Positions 45,104 through 53,585 of a stretch of DNA of 64,000 nt are shown piece after piece. Every line of letters starts with the position of its first letter. The stretch's first letter is position 1. Below the pieces are notes generated by a model, which saw only the letters and a list, made by a program, of their open reading frames with translations, was not told the origin of the DNA and made no database searches. The stretch comes from CBDFLA01 sp965248915. Its GTDB lineage: Bacteria; Pseudomonadota; Alphaproteobacteria; M2410. The stretch covers positions 3,224,001-3,288,000 of the forward strand of contig OZ252216.1 in NCBI GenBank assembly GCA_965248915.1, given 5' to 3'. The translations under genes were made by a program, and so were the position numbers.

Positions 45104-46135
45104 CTAGGTGCTCTTGTCGATGATGCGCAACGCTTCATCAAACGCGGTCTTGGCTGGCACTGAAACATGAGGCTCCACTCCCGTCCCTTCCCACGCTTGC
45201 CCAGACTTCGGGTCTATGGTCTGCGAGATGGGTAGAAACAAGGAGAGGTCATGACCGATTGGGAGGATCGCTCCTGCATTTCCAGCCCCTGCAGTCTTTT
45301 CACCAATGAGTATTGCGCGGTTGGTGTTTTTGAGTGCGAATGCGACGGACTCTGCCCCTGAGGCAGTTTGTTTGCTTGTGAGAACATAGAGCGTCTTGTT
45401 CGCAAATATCTCACTCATGAATGTCTTTATGGACCAGGTCTCTTGGGGAGTATTTGAAAGACGCGTTAGCCGCGACGATAAATGAGTCTCTTCACCGTAG
45501 AATTGGCTGAGAAAATACTGCACACCACCCGAAGTGCCACCGGGACTACTGCGCAAGTCAATGACAATGCTTTCAGTGGACGAAAGAGGGTTTAGGGCTG
45601 CTTCATAGAGCTCTTCGTTGCGGTAGATGGCGCTCGTGATTGTCAACAATCCGATGCCGTCGGCCACAATGGAGCTTTCGATCTTGGTTGTTCCTATTGC
45701 ACCTTCACCCATGGTCGGGCCACCGCCTGCCTGGCCTGGCTTCACTGCACGAAGCCTTGGCGCGCGCGCGCCGCCTCTTTGATACTTCGCCGCCAAGCCC
45801 TCTTTGTTGTAGACCTTCAAGTGCAGATCATGTGCGCTAGCCCATAGGACTTCATTTACCTGGACCATGAAGTCTTCTTCAGAGGACTCAATTGCAATCG
45901 TACCGTCTTGGGCCGCAGATCTAAGAGTTCTTGCAATCTCGTTGGCTTTTTCTTCGATGGGATACTGCGCTTCAATATTCACCGCCATGGTTTCCAAGGA
46001 GTCCGCATAATTTGTAAATTGCATTTGTTTGGGGTCAATTTTCTTTGTGTTTGCATATGCAGGAATGGCAATCACGCAGATGCAGACGATGATTGAAATG
46101 CAGTGGATGTATTGAAGAGGTAAACGGTTACTCAT
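45104..46135 (-). CDS. S41-family peptidase (C-terminal-processing-like), exported
   Basis: A 343-residue protein with a signal peptide ending near VIAIPAYA. The S41 catalytic region is present: SKQTASGAESVAFALK with the nucleophile Ser in TASGAE, followed by the catalytic-Lys-bearing motif GEKTAGAGNAG. An IDLRSSPGGTSGG strand lies just before. No PDZ domain is obvious, which suggests a shorter IRBP-like form. The start overlaps the MarR stop by four bases, so the pair is an operon. It would process periplasmic proteins; substrate unknown. Confidence 0.8.
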   Translation of the reverse strand: MSNRLPLQYIHCISIIVCICVIAIPAYANTKKIDPKQMQFTNYADSLETMAVNIEAQYPIEEKANEIARTLRSAAQDGTIAIESSEEDFMVQVNEVLWASAHDLHLKVYNKEGLAAKYQRGGARAPRLRAVKPGQAGGGPTMGEGAIGTTKIESSIVADGIGLLTITSAIYRNEELYEAALNPLSSTESIVIDLRSSPGGTSGGVQYFLSQFYGEETHLSSRLTRLSNTPQETWSIKTFMSEIFANKTLYVLTSKQTASGAESVAFALKNTNRAILIGEKTAGAGNAGAILPIGHDLSLFLPISQTIDPKSGQAWEGTGVEPHVSVPAKTAFDEALRIIDKST

Positions 46136-46608
46136 GATTTCTCCACGTTTACGAGTTTGTCTTTGATTCGGTCTTGCCAGCCGACTTTGTCTAGAGCGGT
46201 TTTGAATGAAGTAAGGGCTTTGAAAAGATCGTCACCCGTCTCATGCGCGATGTCATCGACGACGCTCAACATGGCGCTATTGACTTGCGCGATTTTCGGC
46301 AAAAGGGATTGGCCCTTTTGTGTGAGGGAGTAGTTTGTACGCCGTCGATCATTTGGGTCGTCGTGCGCAACCACCACGCCCGCGCTCATCATTCCGGCAA
46401 AGGTCTTTTGAATGTGAACATGACTCACGTCGAGGAGACGGGCCGCTTCCATCACACCAATAGGACCCTGCCGATCAAGATGGCCGATGAGTGAACCCCA
46501 TGTGGGGCGGAGGTCCGGGTCGAGTTCGCGACAGACTTCAAGTCCATCCTCCATGAGTCGCAAAGACAGGTTTCTCAAGTGGCGAGCCAGATATGCACGT
46601 TCGGTCAA
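46132..46608 (-). CDS. MarR-family transcriptional regulator
   Basis: A 158-residue winged-helix regulator. The recognition region is GVMEAARLLDVSHVHIQKTF and the wing is HDDPNDRRRTNYSLTQKG, both typical of MarR. It is transcribed ahead of the S41 peptidase with a four-base overlap. A perfect 18-base palindrome lies 27 bases upstream of the start, a good candidate operator, so it probably controls its own operon. The ligand is not known. Confidence 0.9.
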   Translation of the reverse strand: MTERAYLARHLRNLSLRLMEDGLEVCRELDPDLRPTWGSLIGHLDRQGPIGVMEAARLLDVSHVHIQKTFAGMMSAGVVVAHDDPNDRRRTNYSLTQKGQSLLPKIAQVNSAMLSVVDDIAHETGDDLFKALTSFKTALDKVGWQDRIKDKLVNVEKS

Positions 46609-46634
46609 TGGGGATCTCCAGGTAAGTAAGTAGA

Positions 46635-46652
46635 TACGTAATATATTACGTA
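46635..46652. promoter_or_regulatory. Perfect 18-bp palindrome upstream of marR, candidate operator
   Basis: The sequence TACGTAATATATTACGTA is a perfect inverted repeat, centred 35 bases upstream of the MarR ATG. MarR regulators usually bind such AT-rich palindromes over their own promoters. The site also lies between this operon and the convergent-side GT4 gene, which ends at 46702. Binding has not been shown; this is inference from position and symmetry. Confidence 0.7.
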
Positions 46653-46701
46653 ACTATCTTGAGTCAATGATTTGATTGAGTGTTTTCGCGTTAGGTGAGC
46701 A

Positions 46702-47880
46702 TCAACCTTGTGAAATGGAAGCAGCAACAGATTCGTAAGGCTTTGTACAATTCAGCCAGTTGCGATCTTCTTCGACAAACCGTCGTCCCTCATTTCGCAT
46801 GGTTGCCCAATCGGTTCTCGCCGCGATGGCGGTCAGAACCGTGGCCGACAAGCTGCCTGTATTGTCGGCCGAAAAGAGAAAACCGGTTCGCCCGTCTTCG
46901 ATCAACTCCAGATGACCACCTACATCAGAAGCCACCACGATCTTACCTGACGCCATGGCTTCCAGAGGCTTTAAGGGTGTGACGAGATCCGTGAGTCGAA
47001 TCTTGTGTCGTGGATAGATCATGATGTCCATCTGGTCATAGTAGCCTTGCACCTCTTCATGAGGAACCCGTCCGGTGAATGTCACATAGTCTGCGAGGTT
47101 GAGTTCCTGGCATCGCGCGCGCAACGCCTGGTCTTGTGGGCCACCACCGACCAGAAGTAGTTTGAGATTGGGATTGCCTTTGATGAGCTGAGGCATGGCT
47201 TCGATGAGGAGATCAAGTCCCTCATAGGCATAAAAAGACCCGATGAAGCCGATGACCGTATCGTCCTTGTTGTCGTTGACGATCGTCGGCATTGTGAATT
47301 TTTCGACATCGACCGCGTTGGGAATGACCGTCACTTTGTCCGCGCCAATACCTCTTGCAACGATATCCTTGCGGGTTCCTTCACAAAGGGTCGTGATCGC
47401 GTCAGCGCGTTTCAGCACATAAGTTTCAAGGGCGCGTGTGGCGCGGTATCGAAGGCTTCCTTCGCCAGTAGTTCCGTGGTCGACTGCAGCATCTTCCCAG
47501 AAAGCACGCACTTCATAGAGCACCGGTATGCCCAAGCGCTTGCCGACCCTAAGGGCAGGCACGCCGTTCAAAGCGGGCGAATGCGCGTGCAGAAGATCCG
47601 GTTTGACCTCTCGGGCGACCTCCTCCAACCGGTTTGTGGTGGCGCGCATCTGCGCAAACTCACGAACGATTGGTAGCGAGACAGACGTGGGGATCGGTGT
47701 TCGGAAAAATTCATACCCGTCGAAAGTCTCCTTCGGCGCTTCCCCAACGAAATGCTTAGGGGAGGTGAGGTGAAAAGTCTCCCACCCAAGCGCCCTTTGC
47801 CCTCCCAATATGCCCAGCGTCCTGAAGACATAGCCGCTTTGTAAGGGGAGCGAATGATCGAGGATATGAAGGACTCGCAT
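46702..47880 (-). CDS. XrtA-associated glycosyltransferase, Daro_2409 type (GT4)
   Basis: A 392-residue GT4 enzyme. The N-terminus LHILDHSLPLQSGYVFRTLG with RALGWETFHLTSPKH is distinctive of the exosortase A-associated family TIGR04063. The donor domain shows VTVIPNAVDVEKF, GFIGSFYAYEGLDLLIEAMP and LVTPLKPLEAMASGKIVVA. It is a cytoplasmic repeat-unit glycosyltransferase. It is divergent from wecB, with 248 bases between the two starts. Confidence 0.88.
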   Translation of the reverse strand: MRVLHILDHSLPLQSGYVFRTLGILGGQRALGWETFHLTSPKHFVGEAPKETFDGYEFFRTPIPTSVSLPIVREFAQMRATTNRLEEVAREVKPDLLHAHSPALNGVPALRVGKRLGIPVLYEVRAFWEDAAVDHGTTGEGSLRYRATRALETYVLKRADAITTLCEGTRKDIVARGIGADKVTVIPNAVDVEKFTMPTIVNDNKDDTVIGFIGSFYAYEGLDLLIEAMPQLIKGNPNLKLLLVGGGPQDQALRARCQELNLADYVTFTGRVPHEEVQGYYDQMDIMIYPRHKIRLTDLVTPLKPLEAMASGKIVVASDVGGHLELIEDGRTGFLFSADNTGSLSATVLTAIAARTDWATMRNEGRRFVEEDRNWLNCTKPYESVAASISQG

Positions 47881-48072
47881 GGAAATAGTTGTCGCTTCCC
47901 AAGAGATGTTTGTATCGGCGCTGTTCTGGTTCTACACGACAATCCGTAAACGAAGATTGAGGGTGTCACAATCAAGGATTCCTGTGGCTTGAATTCCCTG
48001 ACCGCATCTCGACGAGGTAAAACTCGGGAATGGTCGATTTATGTGAAAAAGAGCCTCCGCCGCTTGCAAACG

Positions 48073-48080
48073 TTAACCAT
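48073..48080. promoter_or_regulatory. TTAACCAT site upstream of wecB
   Basis: The octamer TTAACCAT lies 49 bases upstream of the wecB start in the divergent intergenic region. It matches the CtrA half-site as described in alphaproteobacteria. A single half-site is weak evidence; a spaced partner (TTAA-N7-TTAA) is not present here. Confidence 0.3.
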
Positions 48081-48128
48081 TTTGCGGGTCCCATTTGATA
48101 GGTTGGCGAAGAGAGGAGATCTGCGCAC

Positions 48129-49250
48129 ATGCGAGTCTTGACAGTTTTTGGCACGCGTCCCGAAGCCATTAAAATGGCCCCGGTAGTGCGCGCGCTCGCC
48201 AATGAGCAGACCATCGAGTCGCGTGTTTGCGTCACCGCACAGCATCGCCAAATGCTAGACCAGGTCTTGCAGGCATTCGCTATTGAACCGGATTACGATC
48301 TCGATCTCATGAAAGCAGGCCAGGACCTGACTTACGTCACCACCGCTGTTCTTGAAGGACTGCGACCCATCTTGCAGGACTTCAAACCTGACCGGATTCT
48401 AGTTCAAGGCGACACTACGACGTCCTTTGTGGCCGGACTTGCCGCGTTCTATGAGAAGGTCTCGGTCGGCCATATCGAGGCAGGTCTTCGCACGGGCAAC
48501 ATCTATTCGCCATTCCCGGAAGAAATGAACCGGAAAATGACAACCGCACTCACCGATCTTCACTTCCCCCCAACCGAAGAATCCAGGCAAAATCTATTGC
48601 GCGAAGGGGTCCCGGATGACCGCATTGTTGTAACCGGAAACACGGTCATCGATGCCCTGTTCGAAGCATTGGCCCTGATCGACGAAACAAAATCTGAAGC
48701 CTACCGGAAAGAATTTCCGTTTGCCGATGGCAGCCGGCGGCTCATTCTAGTGACCGGCCATCGACGTGAAAACTTCGGGGACGGCTTAGCGAGAGTGTGC
48801 CAGGGCCTTGTGGACATTGCAGATCACGAGAATGTTGTTCTGGCATACCCAGCTCACCCAAACCCAAATGTTCAAGCTGCGGTAAAGGATGCATTCAAGG
48901 GACGTGCTAATATTATTTTGATGCCCCCACTTGATTACCTTCCCTTTCTGTATCTGCTAAAACGGTCCTATCTCGTCATCACGGACTCAGGCGGCATTCA
49001 GGAAGAAGCCCCGTCACTCGGAAAACCCGTCTTGGTCACACGCGACACGACAGAACGTCCCGAAGCGGTAACGGCCGGAACGGTAAAGCTCGTCGGAACC
49101 GATCGCGAATTGCTGGTCTCCGAGGCGTCAAAACTTCTCGAGGATCCGAAGGAATATGATCGCATGAGCGTAGCACACAATCCTTACGGCGATGGCAAAG
49201 CGGCAACCCGAATTGTCGAGTGCTTGGTATCAGAACAAACTCAAAGTTAA
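48129..49250 (+). CDS. wecB: UDP-N-acetylglucosamine 2-epimerase (non-hydrolysing)
   Basis: A 373-residue enzyme converting UDP-GlcNAc to UDP-ManNAc in the cytoplasm. The family motifs are intact: GTRPEAIKMAPV, VQGDTTTSFV, GHIEAGLRTG, TGHRRENFG, TDSGGIQEEAPSLGKP and RDTTERPEAV. A GAGGAG site precedes the ATG. wecC follows nine bases after the stop. The pair makes UDP-ManNAcA for the polysaccharide. Confidence 0.95.
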   Translation: MRVLTVFGTRPEAIKMAPVVRALANEQTIESRVCVTAQHRQMLDQVLQAFAIEPDYDLDLMKAGQDLTYVTTAVLEGLRPILQDFKPDRILVQGDTTTSFVAGLAAFYEKVSVGHIEAGLRTGNIYSPFPEEMNRKMTTALTDLHFPPTEESRQNLLREGVPDDRIVVTGNTVIDALFEALALIDETKSEAYRKEFPFADGSRRLILVTGHRRENFGDGLARVCQGLVDIADHENVVLAYPAHPNPNVQAAVKDAFKGRANIILMPPLDYLPFLYLLKRSYLVITDSGGIQEEAPSLGKPVLVTRDTTERPEAVTAGTVKLVGTDRELLVSEASKLLEDPKEYDRMSVAHNPYGDGKAATRIVECLVSEQTQS

Positions 49251-49259
49251 AGGGACATC

Positions 49260-50501
49260 ATGGCAACTCTCAGCCGACTGTCGGTCATTGGCCTCGGATA
49301 TATTGGTCTTCCCACGGCTGCTGTCTATGCCAACAACGGCATTGATGTCATCGGTGTTGATAAACAGGCCTCTGTCGTCGACAGCATCAACCGCGGCAAA
49401 CCGCATTTTGGGGAGCCCAATCTAGACGCCATGGTCCGCCAAGTGGTCTCCGCCGGCATGCTAAAGGCCTCCACCGAACCACAAGCCGCGGACGCTTTCA
49501 TTTTGGCGGTTCCAACCCCGGTAACCAGCAAGAACACAGCTGATCTTAGCTACATCGAATCTGCCGCCGAGGCCATTGCGCCTGTCCTCGAGCCGGGCAA
49601 TTTGATCGTTTTGGAGTCGACTTGCCCTGTGGGAGCCACAGAAAAACTATCTGTGTGGCTTGCAGAGGCAAGACCTGACCTTGCATTTCCACACACCAAG
49701 GGCGAGATGGCGGATATCAACATTGCCCACTGTCCAGAGCGGGTGTTGCCCGGCAAGATCCTGGAAGAAGTCGTGCACAATGACCGCGTCATTGGTGGAA
49801 TGACTAGAAAATGTGCCCAGCGGGCCCTCTCGCTCTATCGCATCATCACCAAAGGCACCTGCCACCTAACAGATGCCCGCACCGCCGAGATGGCGAAACT
49901 GACAGAAAACGCCTTCCGGGACGTCAATATTGCGTTCGCCAATGAGCTTTCGGTGATTTGCGACGAGCTCAAGATCAACGTTTGGGAGCTGGTTCGTCTT
50001 GCCAATCTTCATCCGCGCGTCAACATCTTGAAACCTGGGCCTGGCGTCGGCGGCCACTGTATCGCCGTTGATCCTTGGTTCATTGTGGAAACGGCGCCCA
50101 AAACCTCTCAGCTCATTCAGCAGGCCCGCGCCATAAACGACGCCAAACCAGACTTCGTGATTGGCAAAATCAGAGAGCGGGCCAAAGATCTTGTAAAGCC
50201 GGTTATCGCCTTCTTTGGTATTACCTATAAGCCCGATGTCGACGATCTCCGAGAGAGTCCAGCTCTCGACATTGTTGCACGTGTTGCAAAAGAAGGTATT
50301 GGGGACACAATAGTGGTAGAACCTTATGTGTCGGACCTGCCCCCTGAGCTGAAGGACAAGCAAGTGACCTTGATGGATTTTGACGCGGCTCTTGAGAAAG
50401 CGAACATCGTGGTCCTTTTGGTCGACCATCAGGCCTTTCTCCAGGTCGATCGCGAAACTCTGAAGGACAAGATTGTCATCGACACAAGGGGTGTCTGGTA
50501 G
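49260..50501 (+). CDS. wecC: UDP-N-acetyl-D-mannosamine dehydrogenase
   Basis: A 413-residue NAD-dependent dehydrogenase that oxidises UDP-ManNAc to UDP-ManNAcA. The NAD-binding loop is VIGLGYIGLPTAAVYA, the strand LESTCPVGATE is present, and the catalytic Cys lies in GPGVGGHCIAVDPWF. FFGITYKPDVDDLRESPA marks the C-terminal domain. With wecB it forms a two-gene operon that supplies a uronic acid; a possible link to the amidotransferase at 10456 is inference. A gene-poor region follows. Confidence 0.94.
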   Translation: MATLSRLSVIGLGYIGLPTAAVYANNGIDVIGVDKQASVVDSINRGKPHFGEPNLDAMVRQVVSAGMLKASTEPQAADAFILAVPTPVTSKNTADLSYIESAAEAIAPVLEPGNLIVLESTCPVGATEKLSVWLAEARPDLAFPHTKGEMADINIAHCPERVLPGKILEEVVHNDRVIGGMTRKCAQRALSLYRIITKGTCHLTDARTAEMAKLTENAFRDVNIAFANELSVICDELKINVWELVRLANLHPRVNILKPGPGVGGHCIAVDPWFIVETAPKTSQLIQQARAINDAKPDFVIGKIRERAKDLVKPVIAFFGITYKPDVDDLRESPALDIVARVAKEGIGDTIVVEPYVSDLPPELKDKQVTLMDFDAALEKANIVVLLVDHQAFLQVDRETLKDKIVIDTRGVW

Positions 50502-50904
50502 ACCCCTCAGTTGTCCATCTTTGTTTACCTAATGATATGTCGACTTGGAATTCGTCATGCGACCCATGATCTCAATTCATTCCGGCCTGCCGATTTTCAG
50601 GAAAATTCAGTTGATTGTTTAATGGAACGCGTTTTCAGATGCATCTACGTCACCGGCAATGCTTAGGCCGTCTGGACTCCCAATTTCAACAAGGTATTGA
50701 AAACACGATAAAAATATAGTTAACAACCTAGGTTAATAATGGGTGAGACAATATGGTAACCGGGGACAGTCTGCATCGAGGCGGGTAATTGCTGGTCTCG
50801 CTTCTCCTACAAATTTGAAAGCCTTTTCATCTCCGGCAAATTGTGGGCCCAACATTGCCGGACCAAATTGTGACGCATAAAGGCCATGGTCGTAAGACCA
50901 CAAG

Positions 50905-51096
50905 TCACTCTCCCAATCTTGTGACGAAACGCCCGGAGGCCCTGAAAGCCAACCGAAAATCACTACTTTTGGCCCATCGATCACCGTTTTGAACAGTGAA
51001 GTCCACGTAATATTGAGGACTTGGTTCACCATAATAAAGTGACAGAGTGAATTTCGAACTGGTGTGAACATGTGGACCATCCACAATATTAACCAT
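50905..51096 (-). CDS. Doubtful 63-residue frame in the gene-poor region
   Basis: The frame starts MVNIVDGPHVHTSSKFTLS at an ATG that overlaps a TTAACCAT octamer, and ends at TGA. Composition looks protein-like, with several aromatic residues and DFTVQNGDRW, but no motif is recognised and no good ribosome site precedes it. A different frame (50733-51086) covers the same DNA and continues further, so a frameshifted remnant of one longer gene is also possible. Confidence 0.2.
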   Translation of the reverse strand: MVNIVDGPHVHTSSKFTLSLYYGEPSPQYYVDFTVQNGDRWAKSSDFRLAFRASGRFVTRLGE

Positions 51097-51261
51097 AGTT
51101 ACCGAAAGCTAAGCCTTGGTAGTACTTTGGTAACTTTAGGCCCCAACATATAGGCGAGGACCAACCCAATATCGGCTTAACTATTGGAATGACTCGCAGA
51201 TTTCATACCCCCCTATCTTCAATGGGGAGAATAGTTGAAGCAATTTATGGAAATAACACTA

Positions 51262-51290
51262 GGGACACGTCAGCATTAACAACATGTCCC
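51262..51290. repeat. Inverted repeat (hairpin) in gene-poor region
   Basis: GGGACACG and CATGTCCC flank a 13-base loop, giving an eight-pair stem with one G-T pair. No T-run follows on the plus strand, so it does not look like a factor-independent terminator in that direction. It could be part of a small RNA or a regulator site. Confidence 0.45.
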
Positions 51291-51310
51291 CTTAAAGGTT
51301 TTGACAAATG

Positions 51311-51329
51311 TTAAGGTTCAGTTAACCAT
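51311..51329. promoter_or_regulatory. CtrA-type box TTAA-N7-TTAA
   Basis: The sequence TTAAGGTTCAGTTAACCAT has TTAA at 51311-51314 and 51322-51325 with seven bases between, matching the full consensus for the cell-cycle regulator CtrA, and the second half extends to TTAACCAT. Further octamers are at 51089-51096 and 51426-51433. Which transcript it would control is unclear, since the barrel gene is transcribed toward it and wecC ends on the other side. Confidence 0.45.
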
Positions 51330-51444
51330 GACTAGGGCCCTTTACGACCAGCGCCGCTTATGAAGCAAACACCCCTTCTATCTGTCTTGCGCATGCAATC
51401 CGATGTCGGTCCCGGTCATACTTTGTTAACCATAAGTAGGGCCT
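51321..51444. repeat. Imperfect 20-bp direct repeat around TTAACCAT
   Basis: Bases 51321-51340 and 51425-51444 share 17 of 20 positions, with the core GTTAACCAT-three bases-TAGGGCC. The second copy runs into the stop codon region of the outer-membrane barrel gene. The spacing is 104 bases. Repeats of this kind can mark a duplicated regulator site or a small mobile remnant; no further copies were seen. Confidence 0.5.
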
Positions 51445-52687
51445 AGAAATACCGGGTCAGTCGAACTTGCAAGAAATCATCATCAGAGATGGAAAAGAAC
51501 GGATCTATTACGGGGACATCTTGAATGAACTGGGCCTCAATTGACAATAGGAAGTCATCACCCAACCGACGTTCCGCTTCAATTCGCACCGACCAGCCGG
51601 AGTGTTCAAGGTCGACAAGGACCCCCGCCAGCAGAGCCGTACTTTGGACATCGTTGAGCGCCAACCGAAGTCCCGCGAATGCCTCATTATCCAAGGGGTT
51701 CAGCGCCGATTTACCGCGTTCATCGTAGATATATTCGGCGACAACCCCCAGATCGGCAGCGCTGCCATAGATTCCGTAAAAGGTATATTCGATACCGCCG
51801 GCAGCTTGCACATATTGATCACCAAATTCATCTCGAATGAGACCTTCGAGCTTATAGAGCCAGGGACCAAAGGTGGCTTGTACATCGACAGAAGCCTGCT
51901 CAATCTGAACATAGAAGGGACGCAAAATAGGACGGCCTTGCGCATCGAGCCCCGGCAGAAAAAGGGGCGCTCGACCAGTTCCATTGAAATAAGCAAGACC
52001 AATATCGAAATTTCCGAAGTAATGGCTCCACCGAACCGCAAAGTCCGCATGCCATTCTTCGTCACTGTCTTCATAAACCGCTTGGTCCAGATCGATAGGA
52101 ATATCAAACCGCGGCCGCCCATAGCGTCCCTCAGCCGTGCGTTCACGAAAATAGGGCATGTAGAAGAAATCAAAGGTTCCAAGGCCCGTTGGGACCGCCA
52201 CATTGATCATCGGCTGACCAAGCTTTTCCTCGCCATCAACATTTTCGACCGCGTCGGTCTGATTGATAATGTCGACAAGATGGGCAGCCTCAGTGACCCC
52301 CCAAAAGACCTTGTCGAATCCGACCCTGACTTCCGCGAAGTCGAAGATGCGTTCGTATCGCGCTTCCCTGAGGTCTAAGTGGCTGCGCTCTTTGTCGAAC
52401 CGGTCCCACCGGGCAAAAGGCGTGACCACAATGTTTTGGTCCCCATTGTCCCAAATCCATTCAAACTCGACCTCACCGGAGAGCGAAACATTCCACCCCT
52501 CTTGGGCGGGACTTGATGGTTCTGAGAAGAAATACCGCCATTCAGGCTCAACCGAAGCTGACCAATCAAACTCGGCCGCGTGACCGGTCATGGCAAAACA
52601 GGCGCTGATCGCCGCGACAAAGCAAGATCCTATGAGGGCTCTCAAAGCGGGCTTGTGCGGTTTGCCCGCGTGGGTATGACTTGGCAT
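51443..52687 (-). CDS. Outer-membrane beta-barrel protein of an MMPL/LolA-like module
   Basis: A 414-residue protein with a signal peptide ending near CFAMTGHAA and a predicted barrel. Strands alternate polar and aromatic residues (WSASVEPEWRYFF, WSVRIEAERRLG) and the last residue is Phe in LQVRLTRYF, the usual outer-membrane insertion signal. No specific family is certain; DUF1302-type proteins are a possibility. It ends an operon with the LolA-like protein and the MMPL permease, and probably serves as the outer-membrane partner. Confidence 0.72.
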   Translation of the reverse strand: MPSHTHAGKPHKPALRALIGSCFVAAISACFAMTGHAAEFDWSASVEPEWRYFFSEPSSPAQEGWNVSLSGEVEFEWIWDNGDQNIVVTPFARWDRFDKERSHLDLREARYERIFDFAEVRVGFDKVFWGVTEAAHLVDIINQTDAVENVDGEEKLGQPMINVAVPTGLGTFDFFYMPYFRERTAEGRYGRPRFDIPIDLDQAVYEDSDEEWHADFAVRWSHYFGNFDIGLAYFNGTGRAPLFLPGLDAQGRPILRPFYVQIEQASVDVQATFGPWLYKLEGLIRDEFGDQYVQAAGGIEYTFYGIYGSAADLGVVAEYIYDERGKSALNPLDNEAFAGLRLALNDVQSTALLAGVLVDLEHSGWSVRIEAERRLGDDFLLSIEAQFIQDVPVIDPFFSISDDDFLQVRLTRYF

Positions 52688-52751
52688 GACCTTGCCTCAA
52701 ATCCGACTACAAATTTGCGAATCACCAAAAACCCACCCCATTGTTCGGGGA

Positions 52752-53570
52752 TTATCGGGCCCTTTTCAAGCCGTTCTTGTCAAAATCGCCATCAGCCAAT
52801 CCTGTCTGAAATTCAAATTCACTCCAGGTCAGTCGGGTGTCTTTCTTGGTATTGTGATTGACCATGTAGAGATCGTGCGCCCGCCAGTGCTTCTCCAAGT
52901 AAAGCTCATAGCCAGTCATGGAAAGCGTCTTCAAAAGCGCGTCTTTCCGGTCGTAATAGTCAATTTGACGGGGTTGAAAGTGCTCCTGGTCGGTCCATAC
53001 GATTTGGCGCACATAGCCCGACTTTTCATAGAGCGGGCGCCGCTCCGTGACAAAACAGGTTTGCTCAGCGATGGGCTCCGGGCAGGCTTCATCTCGCAAC
53101 CACAGGTGCTCAAACTTGCCAGGTTCTTGGGCTGAAAAGTCCTCAAAAGCAAACTCAGACCCCATAAAGGGGCCGGATTTGTTGGCCGACGAAATCCGTT
53201 TCACCCGTCCAAGCTTTGGCAGATACATCCATTGGTCATCCGGGTCGAGAATGCGAGCATGGGTGAGGAGGGCTGTTCCTTCAACGTCGCGCGGTCTGTC
53301 GAAGATGATCAGAGACCAATCGCCGTCCCCCTCAACATCACGCTCTAGAGTTTTCATCCGAAGTTCGCGTTCCGATGTATCGCCGTAAGCATTCATCAGA
53401 ACCATCTTCATAAGGGCTTGGCTGTCTCCAAAGCCGTCGTCGCGATCCTTGGCTTCTTGCGCGATTTGGTCCCCTTTGACTGCCGGATCATCTGACAGCT
53501 CAACCGCCTGCGCGCTCCCAAAGCTTAGGAAGCCAACCGCAAGGCTTATGGAAAAAGTGCGAAAACCCAT
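52752..53570 (-). CDS. Outer-membrane lipoprotein-sorting-like protein (LolA-like)
   Basis: A 272-residue exported protein. The signal peptide ends near FLSFGSAQA and the mature part has the LolA-like beta-sheet style seen in PF17131-type proteins, with GDWSLIIFDRPRDVEGTALL and PKLGRVKRISSANKSG, then FMGSEFAFEDFSAQEPG. A GGGAGA site precedes the ATG. It is 15 bases downstream of the MMPL gene. Such proteins are believed to carry hydrophobic molecules through the periplasm between a permease and the outer membrane. Confidence 0.82.
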   Translation of the reverse strand: MGFRTFSISLAVGFLSFGSAQAVELSDDPAVKGDQIAQEAKDRDDGFGDSQALMKMVLMNAYGDTSERELRMKTLERDVEGDGDWSLIIFDRPRDVEGTALLTHARILDPDDQWMYLPKLGRVKRISSANKSGPFMGSEFAFEDFSAQEPGKFEHLWLRDEACPEPIAEQTCFVTERRPLYEKSGYVRQIVWTDQEHFQPRQIDYYDRKDALLKTLSMTGYELYLEKHWRAHDLYMVNHNTKKDTRLTWSEFEFQTGLADGDFDKNGLKRAR

Positions 53571-53585
53571 TAAATTCTCCCGTAT

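Larger units (their letters stand above)
50502..51442. other. Gene-poor region with CtrA-like sites and direct repeats
   Basis: This 941-base stretch lies between wecC and the outer-membrane barrel gene. It holds a perfect TTAA-N7-TTAA box, three TTAACCAT octamers, a 20-base direct repeat, the palindrome AACCTAGGTT at 50725-50734 and an inverted repeat at 51262-51290 (GGGACACG/CATGTCCC). Two overlapping minus-strand frames, 50733-51086 and 50905-51096, translate without recognisable motifs; neither has a convincing ribosome site. A small RNA or a decayed gene is possible. Confidence 0.5.

Noticed and set aside
50733..51086. 117-residue minus-strand frame in the gene-poor region
   Set aside because: No recognisable motif or convincing ribosome site, and it overlaps another frame on the same strand; kept only as a possibility under the region entry.
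50502..51442. Chromosome origin, because of the CtrA box and the AT-rich look
   Set aside because: No cluster of full DnaA boxes (TTATCCACA) and no origin-type genes such as dnaA or hemE nearby.
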